A DNA stretch of 64,000 nucleotides from Icerya purchasi. Its lineage: Eukaryota > Arthropoda > Insecta > Hemiptera > Monophlebidae. This document shows positions 1-10,699 of the stretch, piece by piece (position 1 is the stretch's first letter; each line of letters begins with the position of its first letter). Location: NCBI GenBank assembly GCA_039619475.1, contig CM077116.1, positions 29,140,183 through 29,204,182 of the forward strand, read 5' to 3'. Under the pieces are notes generated by a model. It was not told the DNA's origin, did no database searches, and saw nothing but the letters and a program-made list of their open reading frames with translations. The position numbers were made by a program, and so were the translations under genes.

Positions 1-994
1 TCCCCTTTTTCTTCTCATGTACTCACCATCGCTGACGGCTCTAGCGAGTCTGAAGATGTCGGAGCTTCCGTTATTCTCCCCGATTTTAATTTTTCCGAAT
101 CCTTTCGTCTTCTGCCTTTCCGTTCTATTTTCACAAATTAATTAGTGACTATCCTATGTGTGACTATTTATATTTCCCCTAATCGTAACTTCTTCCAGTA
201 TCTAATAATATCCGATTCCATGAGTGCCCTTCAGGCTACCAGTTTACCTAAAACCCTTTCCTCTTCCGACTTCATCATTCTTTGTATACGATCTCCCATT
301 CACAATCTTTTCTTTCATCACTCTATCCACGTTGATCTGCTGCCAGTTCTTCGTCATAGAGGCATCGAGGGTAATGAAATGACGGATACTTTAGCTAAGG
401 TTGCTGCCCGTTCTCGCTTTTACTTTAAAAAAATCCCAAGTACTAAAATCTGTTATCCTTAAGTAAGAAATTTCACTTTAAATTTTAGTCGGATATGTGT
501 ACCCTTCCTTCTTTACCAATGTTAGCTCCTTTTACCTCTCAATTCAACCTAACCTTCCCGCTAATTCTTGGTTCTCAGAATTCCCCCGTCTGTTTCATGT
601 TCTGTTATTGTCCCTATTATTCGCCTACATTTCAATCACACTTTATTGCTCTCTTCCCGCTATCGTCTCTCGTTAGTTTTCTCTCCTTATTGTCCTCTAT
701 ATCCGAATGAGGAACTTGTCTGTGATGCTAATCACATTTTCTTTGAGTGTTCTGCTCTTTTTGCGGAACGCTCTTCCGTTATTTACTCCTCTTGAAGTTA
801 AGGCTTCCTGCTCCCTATTGTGCTTCCTATATCCTGTCCTTTCCTTCTCAGTCTGTTGTTCCTGCCATTGGTTCCTTTATTTCTGCTATTTCCAATCGAA
901 TTAAGTTTTACTTAGTTAACTCTTCTTCCTATTGTTTCTGGGTGAGGTCCCTGGTTAACGACCACCTCCCCGCCCCCAACAAAAACAAGAATTG
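1..994 (+). pseudogene. LINE family C, copy 1: RNase H and C-terminal region, broken, 5' side beyond window
   Basis: This is the 3' part of a non-LTR retrotransposon ORF2. Conceptual translation gives an RNase H core in pieces: an ADGSSES segment near 35-50, ISDSMSALQAT near 208-240 and GIEGNEMTDTLAK near 364-396. A C-terminal block with CDANHIFFECSALF follows near 720-765. The same order occurs in the better copy at 4694-5944, which supports one family. Frameshifts separate the blocks. The 3' end near 935-994 has a GGTCCCTGGTTAACGAC-like motif, comparable with the terminal motif of the 4694-5944 copy. The sense strand is strongly T and C rich, which produces many spurious overlapping reading frames. 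The 5' limit is outside the window. Confidence 0.8.
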
Positions 995-1079
995 TATAAT
1001 GAGGAAAATCGACAGAGAGTTGGTTACTTTTTCTCTAACTCTCTTCATCCTTTCTAATTTCTCTGGTACTGAATAAATT

Positions 1080-1794
1080 TAAATATCTGCGTGCAAGTTG
1101 AGCGTAAAAAACGTCTCCGAGTTTTTCTGGTCCTGCATTCAAGTTTAGTCGACAACAACCTAATAATTAGGATTCAAATTTATATGCACTAAAGAATTTC
1201 AAAATATGCAGTAATAATTTTGTAACAAATAAGTATAAAAAAAAGCATAAAATAATTTTTTTTTCTGGCCCGGCGTAAAACCGATTGGCCATCAACCAAT
1301 TAAATTTTTTTAACATTGACCAATTAATTTCTTCTATTGAAAAAAAATTTATATAAAAACAAAAAATTTAAAAATATTGCTTTTTTCTAAATTTCCAACA
1401 CCAAAATTATACCTCGAACGACCTTTCCTCTACCACAACCGGTAAATATGGAAATATAAAGGAGACTTTATTTTTAACCGATACTTCATCTAAAGAGTTT
1501 CCTTTATTACTTATAATATTTTATAAGTAACAATACATTTTTTACTAATATTCATACTATTAATAATTTCCATCATTTTGATTTATGTGTTAATAATTCA
1601 CATAAATGAATTACCGTATAAACATTAATAAATATTACATATGTTATTGATTATATTTGTAATAAAAAAATTGCATAAAATATTAATGAAGTACCTGAAA
1701 ATATAAAACATATTTTTCTTTTTTTTTTTACTGTAAGAACACCCTAAAAAATTATCAATATTTATTTTAAATTTTTGATTTTTTTCAGATTTTG
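1080..1794. other. AT-rich stretch without a recognised gene
   Basis: I see only low-complexity A and T runs and short open frames with no recognisable motif. No element ends or RNA genes were found. Confidence 0.6.
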
Positions 1795-1873
1795 ATGTAT
1801 TTATAATAACAATTTCAGTTCTAATTTGGGGGGGGGGTTAACCCCCGAAACCCTTCCCGTGGACACGGCCTTG
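1795..1873. mobile_element. Possible hAT-type transposon end
   Basis: The stretch holds a G run, GGTTAACCCCCGAAACCC, and then CCGTGGACACGGCCTTG. This resembles the right terminus of hAT-like non-autonomous elements, which commonly end in CCGTGGATACGCCACTG after G/C-rich tracts (from memory of the family). No matching left end or 8-bp duplication was found, so this may be a solo fragment. Confidence 0.35.
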
Positions 1874-2798
1874 TTGGCAATAAGAACAATTGTTACAAAT
1901 TACAATTTCTTATTTATTTCAGTTGAAGATTGCTTGAAATAATGGGAGAAAAATTAATCATAACGAGGATTTTAAATATGAAACTGTTTTCTGGTCCATC
2001 TTACAGAAAAGGCAGAATAAAAAGAAATCTGGAAATTTTAAAATGTAGATACTAAAAATGAGAGAAATATTAAAAATTTGGGTATGCTTGTATTTGGACT
2101 TTTAATAAGTTACTTCATAAAATTAAGAAATAAAATTACCACTTCCCCTACAAACTCGCCATTACGTCACAGATGCGATCCTCAACAAAAACAATGTGTT
2201 AAAAGAAAGGCTAGCCCGCATTAATATACAATAACTACTTTTATTTACATTTTACCTCGCATTAATGTTTATATATAAACCGCAAAAACAAGCATCCATT
2301 ATTTAGACCACTCGTTTCATTTCAAACAGGTTTTATCAGTAGGAAATTAATGAAATATGACTATATAAATACGATACAAAGGGGAGTGTAAGATTTTCCA
2401 ATTAGTTTTTATTATTTATTCAAAAAAAAAACAAAAAAAAAAACGCTCTAGGGTGAGTATCAGAGCAATTACTACTAAAGGGTGTAGCCTTAATGAAAAC
2501 CAATATGTTTCGGAAATCATATGCGGTTAACAGCGGATTAACCACATAACTGTGATAATCGAAATATGTTGGGTTGTTTACTAAACATTAATGAATCAAT
2601 TTCTCTGTTTTTTATGGAATATATTAAATTATTTCAACGAGTTTGTCAGAATTATAGTATTTTCGTTGACTTCACAGTGATAATAAAATCAAATTCGCAT
2701 AGCACGGAATACACATGCTTTTTTTTTTTTTTTTTTTTTTCTTGTTTGGGTTTTATACACATGCTGACTTGCTATATACATAAATACATATATACGAG

Positions 2799-2829
<31 letters not shown>

Positions 2830-3264
2830 GTATAAAAATACGCAAAATTTCATATTCAGTAAACTTTTTGTTTTTCATTCATGCCATCTATAATTGTTTT
2901 GTAGTATATAATGTGTAATAGGATATTTATCAGGCATTTCTTAACGAATTGCACTGCTTTTTTGGATATGAATGGTTCTGACCTATTTATGTACATTCAT
3001 ACTCGTATAATGTATTTTATAAGTTTTAATTATTGTTTTTACTTTTCATCTATAATTTTTCGACGCTTTCTCAATTTTTTTTTTAACAGTATAAATTTTT
3101 TAATTTGCAATTTATTGTCGCGTTTGAATATTTACGATCTAAAATAATTTCAGTTCAATTAATCGAGAGCGTGGTTAAATAATCTATTATACTCTGTTAT
3201 TTAATCTAACATTACAAAAGTTTTAAATAAGGTTCTGAAGATAGTGGAATTGCAGAAAATATTA
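1874..3264. other. AT-rich stretch without a recognised gene; simple repeats
   Basis: It contains an A-rich block at 2419-2444, a 22-T tract at 2719-2740 and an AT dinucleotide run at 2806-2829. The open frames at 2566-2835 and 2911-3147 are AT-rich, lack motifs and partly translate the microsatellite, so I do not call them genes. Confidence 0.6.
2806..2829. repeat. AT dinucleotide microsatellite
   Basis: Uninterrupted alternation of A and T, next to other alternating TA/CA stretches. Confidence 0.9.
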
Positions 3265-4677
3265 GTTTTTTTTTTTTTTTTTTTTTTTTTTTTGTCGGGT
3301 ACCATGTACTGCTGCTATGGCCAGGAGCACCCGTAAGTAGTCATTGGATGTTATATGGAGTTAATCATATTTATATTTCGGAGAAAGTGAAGGATTGCTT
3401 CTATTGCTACTGGATCATTGGATAAAACTTGTTTTAATGAATTGCAACTAAATTTTTGAGGTCGATATATGGAGTATTGTGGGCATTCAAAGAATAGGTG
3501 TCGGAGTGTTAAGGGTGTCTGGTCGCAGCGGGAACACAATGGTGGCTCTGTTTTATTTATAATATAACTATGAGTCAGTGCAGTATGACCAATACGAAGA
3601 CGAGACAGGACTACCTGTTCTTTTCTACTGAACGTAAAAGATCTCCAAGGAATAGGATAAGAGAGCGGATAGCTCTAAGGTGATTAGTCGTAGGGATTGC
3701 ATTCCACAGGTCGCAAAAGGATTCATTTGTTTTGTATTTGATGATAGTGATTGCATCAGATTCAGATATAGGTATCAAGGGATAGGGTTGGATAAGGGCT
3801 GCCTCTTTAGCTGTTTTGTCTGCCAGTTCATTTGGTGAAAAACCTGTGTGACTTGGGATCCATAATAAAATTATATTAAGAGTAGGGTTACGGTATAAGA
3901 GATTTAAAATTTCTATAACAATAGGATGTAATTTAGTAGAGTTACGGTTGAAGCACATAATAGCAGAAAGAGAGTCGGAGCATATTAATAGATCTTTGTA
4001 GTTTCCAGTGATAGCAGTGGATATAGCGAGGTATATTGCGTACAGTTCAGCAGAAAATACCGAATATTGTGGTGGTAAGCTGTAGCGCAGAAGATCTCCC
4101 TCTGAAACTACCGCACTACCACATAGTTTGTTGAATTTAGATGCATCGGTGTAAATTTTTCTATATTCTCTATATTTGCTTATAGTTTGTTCGATGTAGT
4201 TATTTATTTGATTTGTAGGAACTGGATGAGTTGTGGAAGGTGTTAGGGATATGTCGAGTTGAATCGGGAAGAAGTGCCAGGGGGGATACTGTATATAATT
4301 TTTATAAATTAAATAGGAAATTTCTGGAATAGGAAAATTATCAGGAAGTTGAGATAGTGTTTGAAGATGTACATGATATTTTTCAACAAGGTATTTTCTT
4401 CTTAGAAACGGAGGCCATTCTTCCGCTTCACAATAAAGGCTGTCGACTGGGCTCGTACGGAAAGCACCAATGGCTATTCTAATAGCTGTATTGCATATGA
4501 TATCGAGCTTCTTCAGCGTAGTATTTTTAACAGTTGCACCGTATATCATGTTTCCGTAATCCAACTTTGCTCTTACAAGACATCGAAATAAATGTAATAA
4601 GGATTTTTTGTCCGCTCCAAATGATGTATGGGCCAATCTTCTCAGCATGTTCATGTTCGTAGAGGTCGCAACTAATA

Positions 4678-4693
4678 AGCTGTTTATGTGTTC
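4678..4693. repeat. Target-site duplication, left copy, LINE C insertion
   Basis: AGCTGTTTATGTGTTC is identical to the right copy at 5945-5960. Confidence 0.95.
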
Positions 4694-5862
4694 CTTGTTA
4701 AACGTCTTCCTCTCGCATCCTCTACCCTTGTTCAGTCTTATCTTTCGATTTATAATAGCTGGCGCTTCACTCCCAGCAAAACCCCTATTCTGGCTTTTAT
4801 TTCACATCGTCTTGGTTCATTTTGGCCGTATATTATCTCGTTCAATAATCTCCCTTATTTTTCCTTCGACTTCGCTGACATCTGTCATCCTCCTAAGGTA
4901 TTTATCCTCCCCTCATTTGCAAAAAATCTCCCCCAAGCCGTAATTAAACAGGTATTCTACAGCACTATCAATTCCCTATTTCCCTCTCATGTTACCATTT
5001 ACACGGATGGTTCGAGGGGGCCTGGTGGTGTTGGTGCTTCTTTCATCCTTCCTGATTTTAACCTCTCAGAATCTTTTCGACTTCCTTATTTCTGTTCCAT
5101 ATTCACAGCCGAGTTGTTGGCTATCCTTCGCTCTATTATTTTCATTTCCTCGAATCAATTTTCCTCTAAGTTTTTAATTATTTCTGACTCTTTGAGCGCC
5201 CTTCAGGCCATATCCTCTCCCCTTCCTGATCATTCGTGTGACTTTGTTATCCTCCGTATACGTTCACTCATTCACAATCTTTCCTATCTCCATTCAGTCA
5301 ATATTGATCTGCTGTTGGTACCTGGCCACTCGGGCATATTTGGCAATGAAGCGGCTGATTCCTTGGCTCGGACTGCTGCTGTTTCCTCTCGTCTTTTTTT
5401 TAAAAAAATTCCATCCGATAACCTGCTATCAATTTGTAAAAGCTTTCATATCCGATTTTGGTCGGACACCTATGTTTCTTCCTTTTCTAATAATTATTCA
5501 TTTCATCTGTCTGTTCAGCCTACTCTTCCTTCATATTCATGGTTTCTTTTGCATCCTTTCGTCGTTCTGATGTTGTTTCCATTGTTCGCATGCGCTGCTT
5601 TGGCCATTCTTTGCTGCCTTCCTCCAGATTTCGTTTCTCCTTGATTTCTTCTCCACACTGTCCTCTCCATCCGAATAATGCAATTATTTGCGACGCCGAT
5701 CATCTGTTCTTCCAGTGTTCATCCCTCTCGGTGGAGCGTTCTGCCTTATATTCTTATTTGCTTAAGCTTGGACTTCCTACCCCTTATTGTGCATCCTATA
5801 TCCTGTCCTTTCCTGCTATTTGTTCCTTTTTAGTTAAAATTTCTGATCGAATCAAAATATAA
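4694..5862 (+). pseudogene. LINE C ORF2 3' part: thumb, RNase H, C-terminal block
   Basis: One long frame to 5644 carries the thumb-to-RNase H linker and then a complete RNase H core: IYTDGSRGPGGVGASF, FTAELLAIL, ISDSLSALQA and VPGHSGIFGNEAADSLA, with all four acidic positions present. A frameshift near 5560 moves the C-terminal part (GHSLLPSSRFRFS, CDADHLFFQCSSL, GLPTPYCASYILSFP) into the frame ending at 5862. RNase H would remove the RNA strand of the cDNA hybrid. Endonuclease and RT are missing because of 5' truncation, so the copy is dead. Its coding strand is unusually T/C rich compared with LINE A around it. Confidence 0.82.
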
Positions 5863-5917
5863 CCGACTTCTTTCCTTACCTTTTGTTTCTAGGTAAAGGT
5901 CCTTGGTTGACGAGCCC

Positions 5918-5944
<27 letters not shown>
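4694..5944 (+). mobile_element. LINE family C, copy 2, 5'-truncated, inserted in LINE A
   Basis: This plus-strand insert interrupts LINE A ORF2. It ends with GGTCCTTGGTTGACGAGCCC and a poly(A) tract (about 5920-5944). The 16 bases AGCTGTTTATGTGTTC occur exactly at 4678-4693 and again at 5945-5960, directly after the poly(A). This is the target duplication left by target-primed reverse transcription. The start in mid-ORF shows 5' truncation. It is the best-preserved family C copy in the window. Confidence 0.92.
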
Positions 5945-5948
<4 letters not shown>

Positions 5949-5960
5949 GTTTATGTGTTC
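5945..5960. repeat. Target-site duplication, right copy, LINE C insertion
   Basis: Exact repeat of 4678-4693, directly after the poly(A). Its first A may equally belong to the poly(A). Confidence 0.95.
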
Positions 5961-8219
5961 TTTCCATTTTAACTCGTTATCCCAGAGTAAACCTAGATAT
6001 TTCACAACTGATTTCGTTTTTATAGGTTGATTTTTAATTGTGATCCGCAGTTTCTGTGAACATTTGTTACTTCGGCAGAAATGAACGGCGACAGTTTTTG
6101 ATTGAGAGAATATTAGACCATTTTCTGCTGCCCATTTTGTCATACTTATTACAGTGTCTTGCAAAATTTTTTCACCCGCTGAAATATTCTGACATGGTAA
6201 AAAAAATTGCTATATCATCCGCAAATATGCTAAAGAAAACAGGTTTTTGTATCGATGATGAAATATTATTTATCATAATGTTGAATAAGGTAGGGCTAAG
6301 CACCGAACCTTGTGGTACGCCATTTTCAAGTAAATGTTGTGTTGAATATACATTCCCGATACGAACCTGAAGTGTATCTAGGATTTTCCGTTTCCTTGTC
6401 GTATCGAACGCTTTTTGGAGGTCGAAGAAAACCGATAAAACGTGAGCTTTGTTTTGTATATAAAATTGTATTTTATTACTAATATAATATAGTGCATCGA
6501 TTGTTGATCTTTTTTGGCGGAAACCGAACTGATGGGGTGTTAATAATCCTTGCTGCTCAATGATCCACAGCAGTCTTCGGTTGACCATTTTTTCCATTAA
6601 TTTACATAATGTAGATGTTAGGGATATTGGTCTAAAATTTCCCAATTCATTACTTTTATGACCGTGCTTCGGTATAGGGATTACAATTGCCCGTTTCCAT
6701 TCCGTTGGGAATTGATGCGATCTCCATATATGGTTATAGATGCGAAGTAATTGTTCAAGCCCAGCTGATGAAAGATTTTTTAAAAATTCGGTATAAATTC
6801 TATCTGGTCCTGCAGATGTGTTTATTTTTGTGGATTTTAGAGCTTCCTCAAGTTCTTTATAAACAAAAGGGATATTGTATAATTTTTCATTGTCAGTAGG
6901 TTCCTTCAGGGGTTTTGTTTCATGTTCTAGCCGGTATTGTATCTCTTCATTTGATAGATGACAATTACTTGATATCTGTGCTAGATAATTTGCAAAAGCT
7001 TCTGCCAAAGTGAGAGGGTTATTATATATTTTATTTTTAATTAGAATACTATAAAATCTATTTTGATGTGAGCCGTTCATCGTGCGGATTTTGTTCCATA
7101 TTGTTGTAGCCGATGTTGTAGAGTTTATAGATGACGTAAATTCATTCCATGACTTTCGTTTTGTTTGTTTAAAAATAAACTTAGCTTTTGCTCTTAGTTT
7201 TTGATAATTAATATGATTTTCAGGTGTTGGATCGTTTTTTAGTTTTCTTAGGGCTTTTCGTCGGTTTTGCAGGGCCATTTTGCAATCACGATTCCACCAA
7301 GGGTTAATTTTGTTTCTAAAGAAATAAGTTTTCTTTGGTATTGAATTTTCTGCTGCTTCTAATATATCTGCTGTAAATGTTGAGGTAACTGAATTAATAT
7401 CTCCCGTTACGAGGTCGACTGTTATTTTGTTTGTGTCATTTTGGTATTTTTGCCAGTCGGCTTTCTTAAAGTTCCATCTTGATGGAGGTTGTATTACTGG
7501 GACATTTTTGAGAATATTTACTATAAGCGGTCGATGATCGCTACCTGCTAAATCATTATGTTCTGTAATATGAATTATTTCAGAGAGTGAGACACTGGAT
7601 ATGATTAAGTCTATGTTTGACCATGTTCTATACGAGAAACTATAATGACTGTGGCTATTATTATTATGTATTATCAGACTGTAGTTGTCAACCATGTTTT
7701 GGATTATCCTTCCTTTTTTATTCCATTTTTTGTAGTTCCAATTAGGGCTGTGTGCATTTGTGTCCCCACAAATTATGAATGGTTTTGGAAGTTGATTGAC
7801 CAGAATGTTCATTTCATCCTGGTTTATTTGCTGCAAAGGTGGTATATATATGTTGCATATAGTGAATTTTTGTTTTTATGTTTCAATAGTGACCGTTATA
7901 TTTGGAATTGTGCTAACAGTATTTATTTTGGAATAGTATATTCCATCCTTTATAGCTGTAAGCATACCACCGTGTGTTCTGTATTGAGAATTTGAGTTTT
8001 CTTTTATAGTGAATTGAAAGATTTTAGTTTTGCTGTGTGTGTTTGTTTTAGATTTGTTTCTTGTAGGCATATTATTGTAGGATTATGTTCATATAGTAAT
8101 ATTTTAAAATCTTCATAGTGTTGGTAATATCCGTTACAGTTCCAGTTTAAAATACGTATATTCATAATAATTTTAACTGAATTTTTGAAATCTTTTAGTT
8201 TTTGTTTACCTGATTTAGT

Positions 8220-9656
8220 TTATTCAGTAATGGGAAGTTGATCTGATAATTTTTTTATTATTTTTGTAAACTGAATTTTTACTGCTCTATTCTTCAGAAG
8301 AGGTTTATTTTCTAAGAGCATATTACGTAATGCGTGTATATCATGTGTAAAGTCTTTTGCTATGTTTATGATATCTTTTTTGCCTTTGCACATGCCGACA
8401 AATATTGTTAAATTAGATAAAGAAAGGGGATATTTGTTTTCATTTTTCTTAATGTTTTCTTCAAGATGGTTGAGCATTTGTTTTAGTTCGCTTTCAGTTA
8501 TATCTACTTTTGTAGGTTGGTCGTTATCTGAAAAATCTGTATCTTGATCTGTATTTATTTGGTTTGAATTTTGTTCATGTTTTTTGTCAGATGATGACTT
8601 GTTTTTTGCTTTTTTTGTATTTGTTTTATTTTTAGGTTGCTCGTTTGCAATTGATTGATCAGAGGTGTGGGTGGTACTTGTTGACAAAGGCCTCTTGTGA
8701 AGGTTGTTGGGATTTGTACTTGATTGTAGTATATCGGAGTTTTCTGTGAGCACTTTTCCATCCGATATGATCGCATCGGAAAGTTTGTCAGTGTCTGTAG
8801 TCGGTTGTTGTTGGTTTGTTTCTTCTTCTTCCTCAGCAACGTTCATACAGCTCCTACTAGTGTGCCCTTTTTCACCACACAAGAAGCATGTAACTGTATC
8901 TGGTGAGAAAAATATTCGATACGTCACACCTTGGTAGCGTAGGAGAAGAGTTTCTGGGATTTTGTTTGCTTCTTCCGGGTTAATGAAAAATTGACGTTTT
9001 GTGTTTAGCAAATGCTCGTATCCCTTTGTTTCACCCATACCATATCTTATAAAGGAAATCTGTGAATCAACATTTATATTATAGTTCGTTTTTAAGGTCT
9101 GTTCAACTATTGAATGAGGTATAGAAGGGCATATATTTGATATAATTATACGTTTTTTCGGATTAATTAATCTTCTTATTTGTGTGATATTATTATTAAT
9201 TTTGATAGTGCTGTGATTTTCAATTATATAGTCAACTAATTTTTTGTTCGATAAAAATATTGCAAATCTATCACGAGACATACGCGATACATATTTTAAA
9301 TTTACTGGTTGAACAATTTCTCCTATTTTCATGATAAAATCTTTTTGGCTTTCGCCTTTTGGAATATTGAAAACTATAGCTTGTTCTTTTGAAGGAAAAT
9401 TCATTTGAGCAGCCGCTTTAGCATAATTAATCGTATTTATTGAAGTATTACAGTGCTGATTTTGTTCTGAAATCGGTTGATTAGAATAAGAGATAAAAGC
9501 ATTACCTGCGATTTGTTGATTGTTACCTTCATTTATTGGTATTGGCATCGTTGCTGATAACGGATTTACGAACGGTTGCTTTGTTGTGTTGTTTTCTGCA
9601 GTAGTTGTTACAGTTGTTGGGGGAGCATGAGGTAATCGGCGAGCGGACAAGTCCAT
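8220..9656 (-). CDS. LINE A ORF1 protein, nucleic-acid-binding, CCHC zinc knuckle
   Basis: This is an uninterrupted 478-residue frame. Residues 1-90 are polar and low complexity. Residues 90-250 resemble the RNA-binding core of LINE ORF1 proteins, with hydrophobic segments such as RIIISNICPSIP. A single zinc knuckle, CX2CX4HX4C (CFLCGEKGHTSRSC), sits at residues 257-270 and is followed by a Glu run and a long Asn/Thr/Lys-rich tail. ORF1 proteins of this kind bind the element RNA and form the ribonucleoprotein needed for target-primed reverse transcription. ORF2 starts about 55 bases downstream in another frame. Codon use is AT-rich. The ATG at 9656 lies 13 bases after a short hairpin. LINE B has a diverged homologue in which I see no knuckle. 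Confidence 0.8.
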   Translation of the reverse strand: MDLSARRLPHAPPTTVTTTAENNTTKQPFVNPLSATMPIPINEGNNQQIAGNAFISYSNQPISEQNQHCNTSINTINYAKAAAQMNFPSKEQAIVFNIPKGESQKDFIMKIGEIVQPVNLKYVSRMSRDRFAIFLSNKKLVDYIIENHSTIKINNNITQIRRLINPKKRIIISNICPSIPHSIVEQTLKTNYNINVDSQISFIRYGMGETKGYEHLLNTKRQFFINPEEANKIPETLLLRYQGVTYRIFFSPDTVTCFLCGEKGHTSRSCMNVAEEEEETNQQQPTTDTDKLSDAIISDGKVLTENSDILQSSTNPNNLHKRPLSTSTTHTSDQSIANEQPKNKTNTKKAKNKSSSDKKHEQNSNQINTDQDTDFSDNDQPTKVDITESELKQMLNHLEENIKKNENKYPLSLSNLTIFVGMCKGKKDIINIAKDFTHDIHALRNMLLENKPLLKNRAVKIQFTKIIKKLSDQLPITE

Positions 9657-9669
9657 CCTGTGCTAATCA

Positions 9670-9687
9670 AACGGCTCGTCAGCCGTT
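9670..9687 (-). promoter_or_regulatory. Hairpin in the LINE A leader, just before ORF1
   Basis: A perfect 7-bp inverted repeat with a 4-base loop (AACGGCT, loop, AGCCGTT) ends 13 bases before the ORF1 ATG. A role in translation or packaging is speculation; only the inverted repeat is seen. Confidence 0.4.
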
Positions 9688-9899
9688 CGATTATTTATAC
9701 ACGGCGATGTTAATTATCACTCAAAACAGAAAACCGAAAATTATAATCGAGTTTTATTCTTTTTATATCACGTTTACGATTTAGAATTTTACGGCATACA
9801 CCGAAAACACATGAATGCACGACCGAGCGTTATCACAAGTTCACTAGATTCTCATACAGCTACTTGATTAGTTGAAGACAAAACCTATAATATTTATAT

Positions 9900-10663
9900 A
9901 CGATATGGATCAACATCATTTCGAGCAAGGAACAGACTCTGTTAGAGTTTCCGAGCTCCCTGATATGCGGAAAATCCGGCTATAGGCATCTGTGGAAGAA
10001 CCGGTTAATTAGTTCCATTGTTGGGGAGAGTAAGAGTATCCATTTAAGCAGCTTATTTTGAGCAATTTAAATTTTTCTAATGTGCCATCTTGCATTTGCT
10101 TCCCATACGGCGCGTCATAGCGCAGGGATGTAGATTACCTTGAAGATGCGTAATTTGTTTACTAAACTTAGTCGTGGAGTTCTGGATAACAGAGGGTTCA
10201 GCAATTTTGTTAGTAGATTAACTTTACTTCCGGTTTTCAATGCACAATATTACTCTTGAAGTTCAATGGATTGTGTCGAATGTAGCAGCTTTTTCTGTTT
10301 CTAGGTAAGTAGATCATCGCATGGGTTTTCTCGGGATTGATATATATTTTTCATTTAGTGAAGTAAACCTGGATTAGTGCTATGGCTGATTGTAGATTTT
10401 GGGTGATGGTAGCTGCAAGTTTGTCCGACGTGAGGATAGGTGTGCCCTCTGTGAAAATGGATGTCACGCAACAGTCACACGAGTGAAAATCAGCTGCGAA
10501 AGTATAGTATAGTGTCGGTGATAAGCAAGCTCCTTGAGGACATACGGTATCACCAGTAAAAGTTCTCCCCAATTTTCATTGTCCTATATGTACTTTGATA
10601 GATCTGTCGTGGAGAGAAAGTTACAAACAATTTTGTTAATGAGTAAATAAAAGTTGTTCTTAT
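9900..10663 (-). pseudogene. Jockey-like LINE D, 3' part (RT and thumb), heavily decayed
   Basis: Minus-strand conceptual translation gives a finger/palm remnant (NKIVCNFLSTTDLSKY), the RT motif VCPQGACLSPTLY, a degraded TEGTPILTSDKLAA in place of the usual FADDTA block, INPEKTHAMIYLPRN, and the thumb segment SLVNKLRIFKVIYIPALCY. The order is that of Jockey-clade ORF2. Stops and frameshifts are frequent. The upstream part continues beyond LINE B at 15382, so B splits D. Its 3' end near 9900 is not resolved and may be cut by LINE A. Confidence 0.7.
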
Positions 10664-10699
10664 CGCGTTCAATTAGTATTTCGTCGAGATCTGTGCGTA

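Larger units (their letters stand above)
3340..8165 (-). pseudogene. LINE A ORF2: endonuclease, reverse transcriptase, RNase H (disrupted)
   Basis: The frame opens with MNIRILNWNCNG and LQETNLK, the first motifs of an APE-type endonuclease. GDTNAHS and SDHRPL follow in the 7836-6172 frame. The RT domain shows GPDRIYTEFLK, FRPISLTSTLCK, FFDLQKAFD, GVPQGSVLSP and FADDIA. RNase H follows in 4654-3611 with YTDASK, FSAELYAI, CSDSLSAI and NELADKTAK. A terminal Cys/His block, CSRCDQTPLTLRHLFFECP, lies in 3539-3351. Damage seen: a frameshift near 8010, a TAA at 7878-7876, a frameshift near 6170, the LINE C insertion, and a frameshift near 3615. The encoded enzyme would nick target DNA, prime and copy element RNA, but this copy cannot make it whole. 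Confidence 0.85.
3265..9890 (-). mobile_element. LINE A, nearly full-length non-LTR retrotransposon (I-type layout), split by LINE C
   Basis: Read on the minus strand, the element has a 5' leader, ORF1 with one CCHC zinc knuckle (9656-8220), ORF2 with endonuclease, reverse transcriptase, RNase H and a Cys/His C-terminus (8165 to about 3340), and a poly(A) tail seen as 29 T at 3265-3293 on the plus strand. Two ORFs with RNase H fits I-group LINEs, but the clade is inferred. A 5'-truncated LINE C copy interrupts ORF2 at 4694-5944. The 5' limit is uncertain, and I found no convincing target duplication for A itself. ORF1 is uninterrupted, so A looks younger than Jockey D next to it. Confidence 0.85.

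Noticed and set aside
495..1076. Several overlapping plus-strand frames as separate genes
   Set aside because: They are frame shadows of the pyrimidine-rich LINE C copy.
3265..9890. Target duplication of LINE A
   Set aside because: Only AATATT-type matches were found between the flanks, which is expected by chance in AT-rich DNA.
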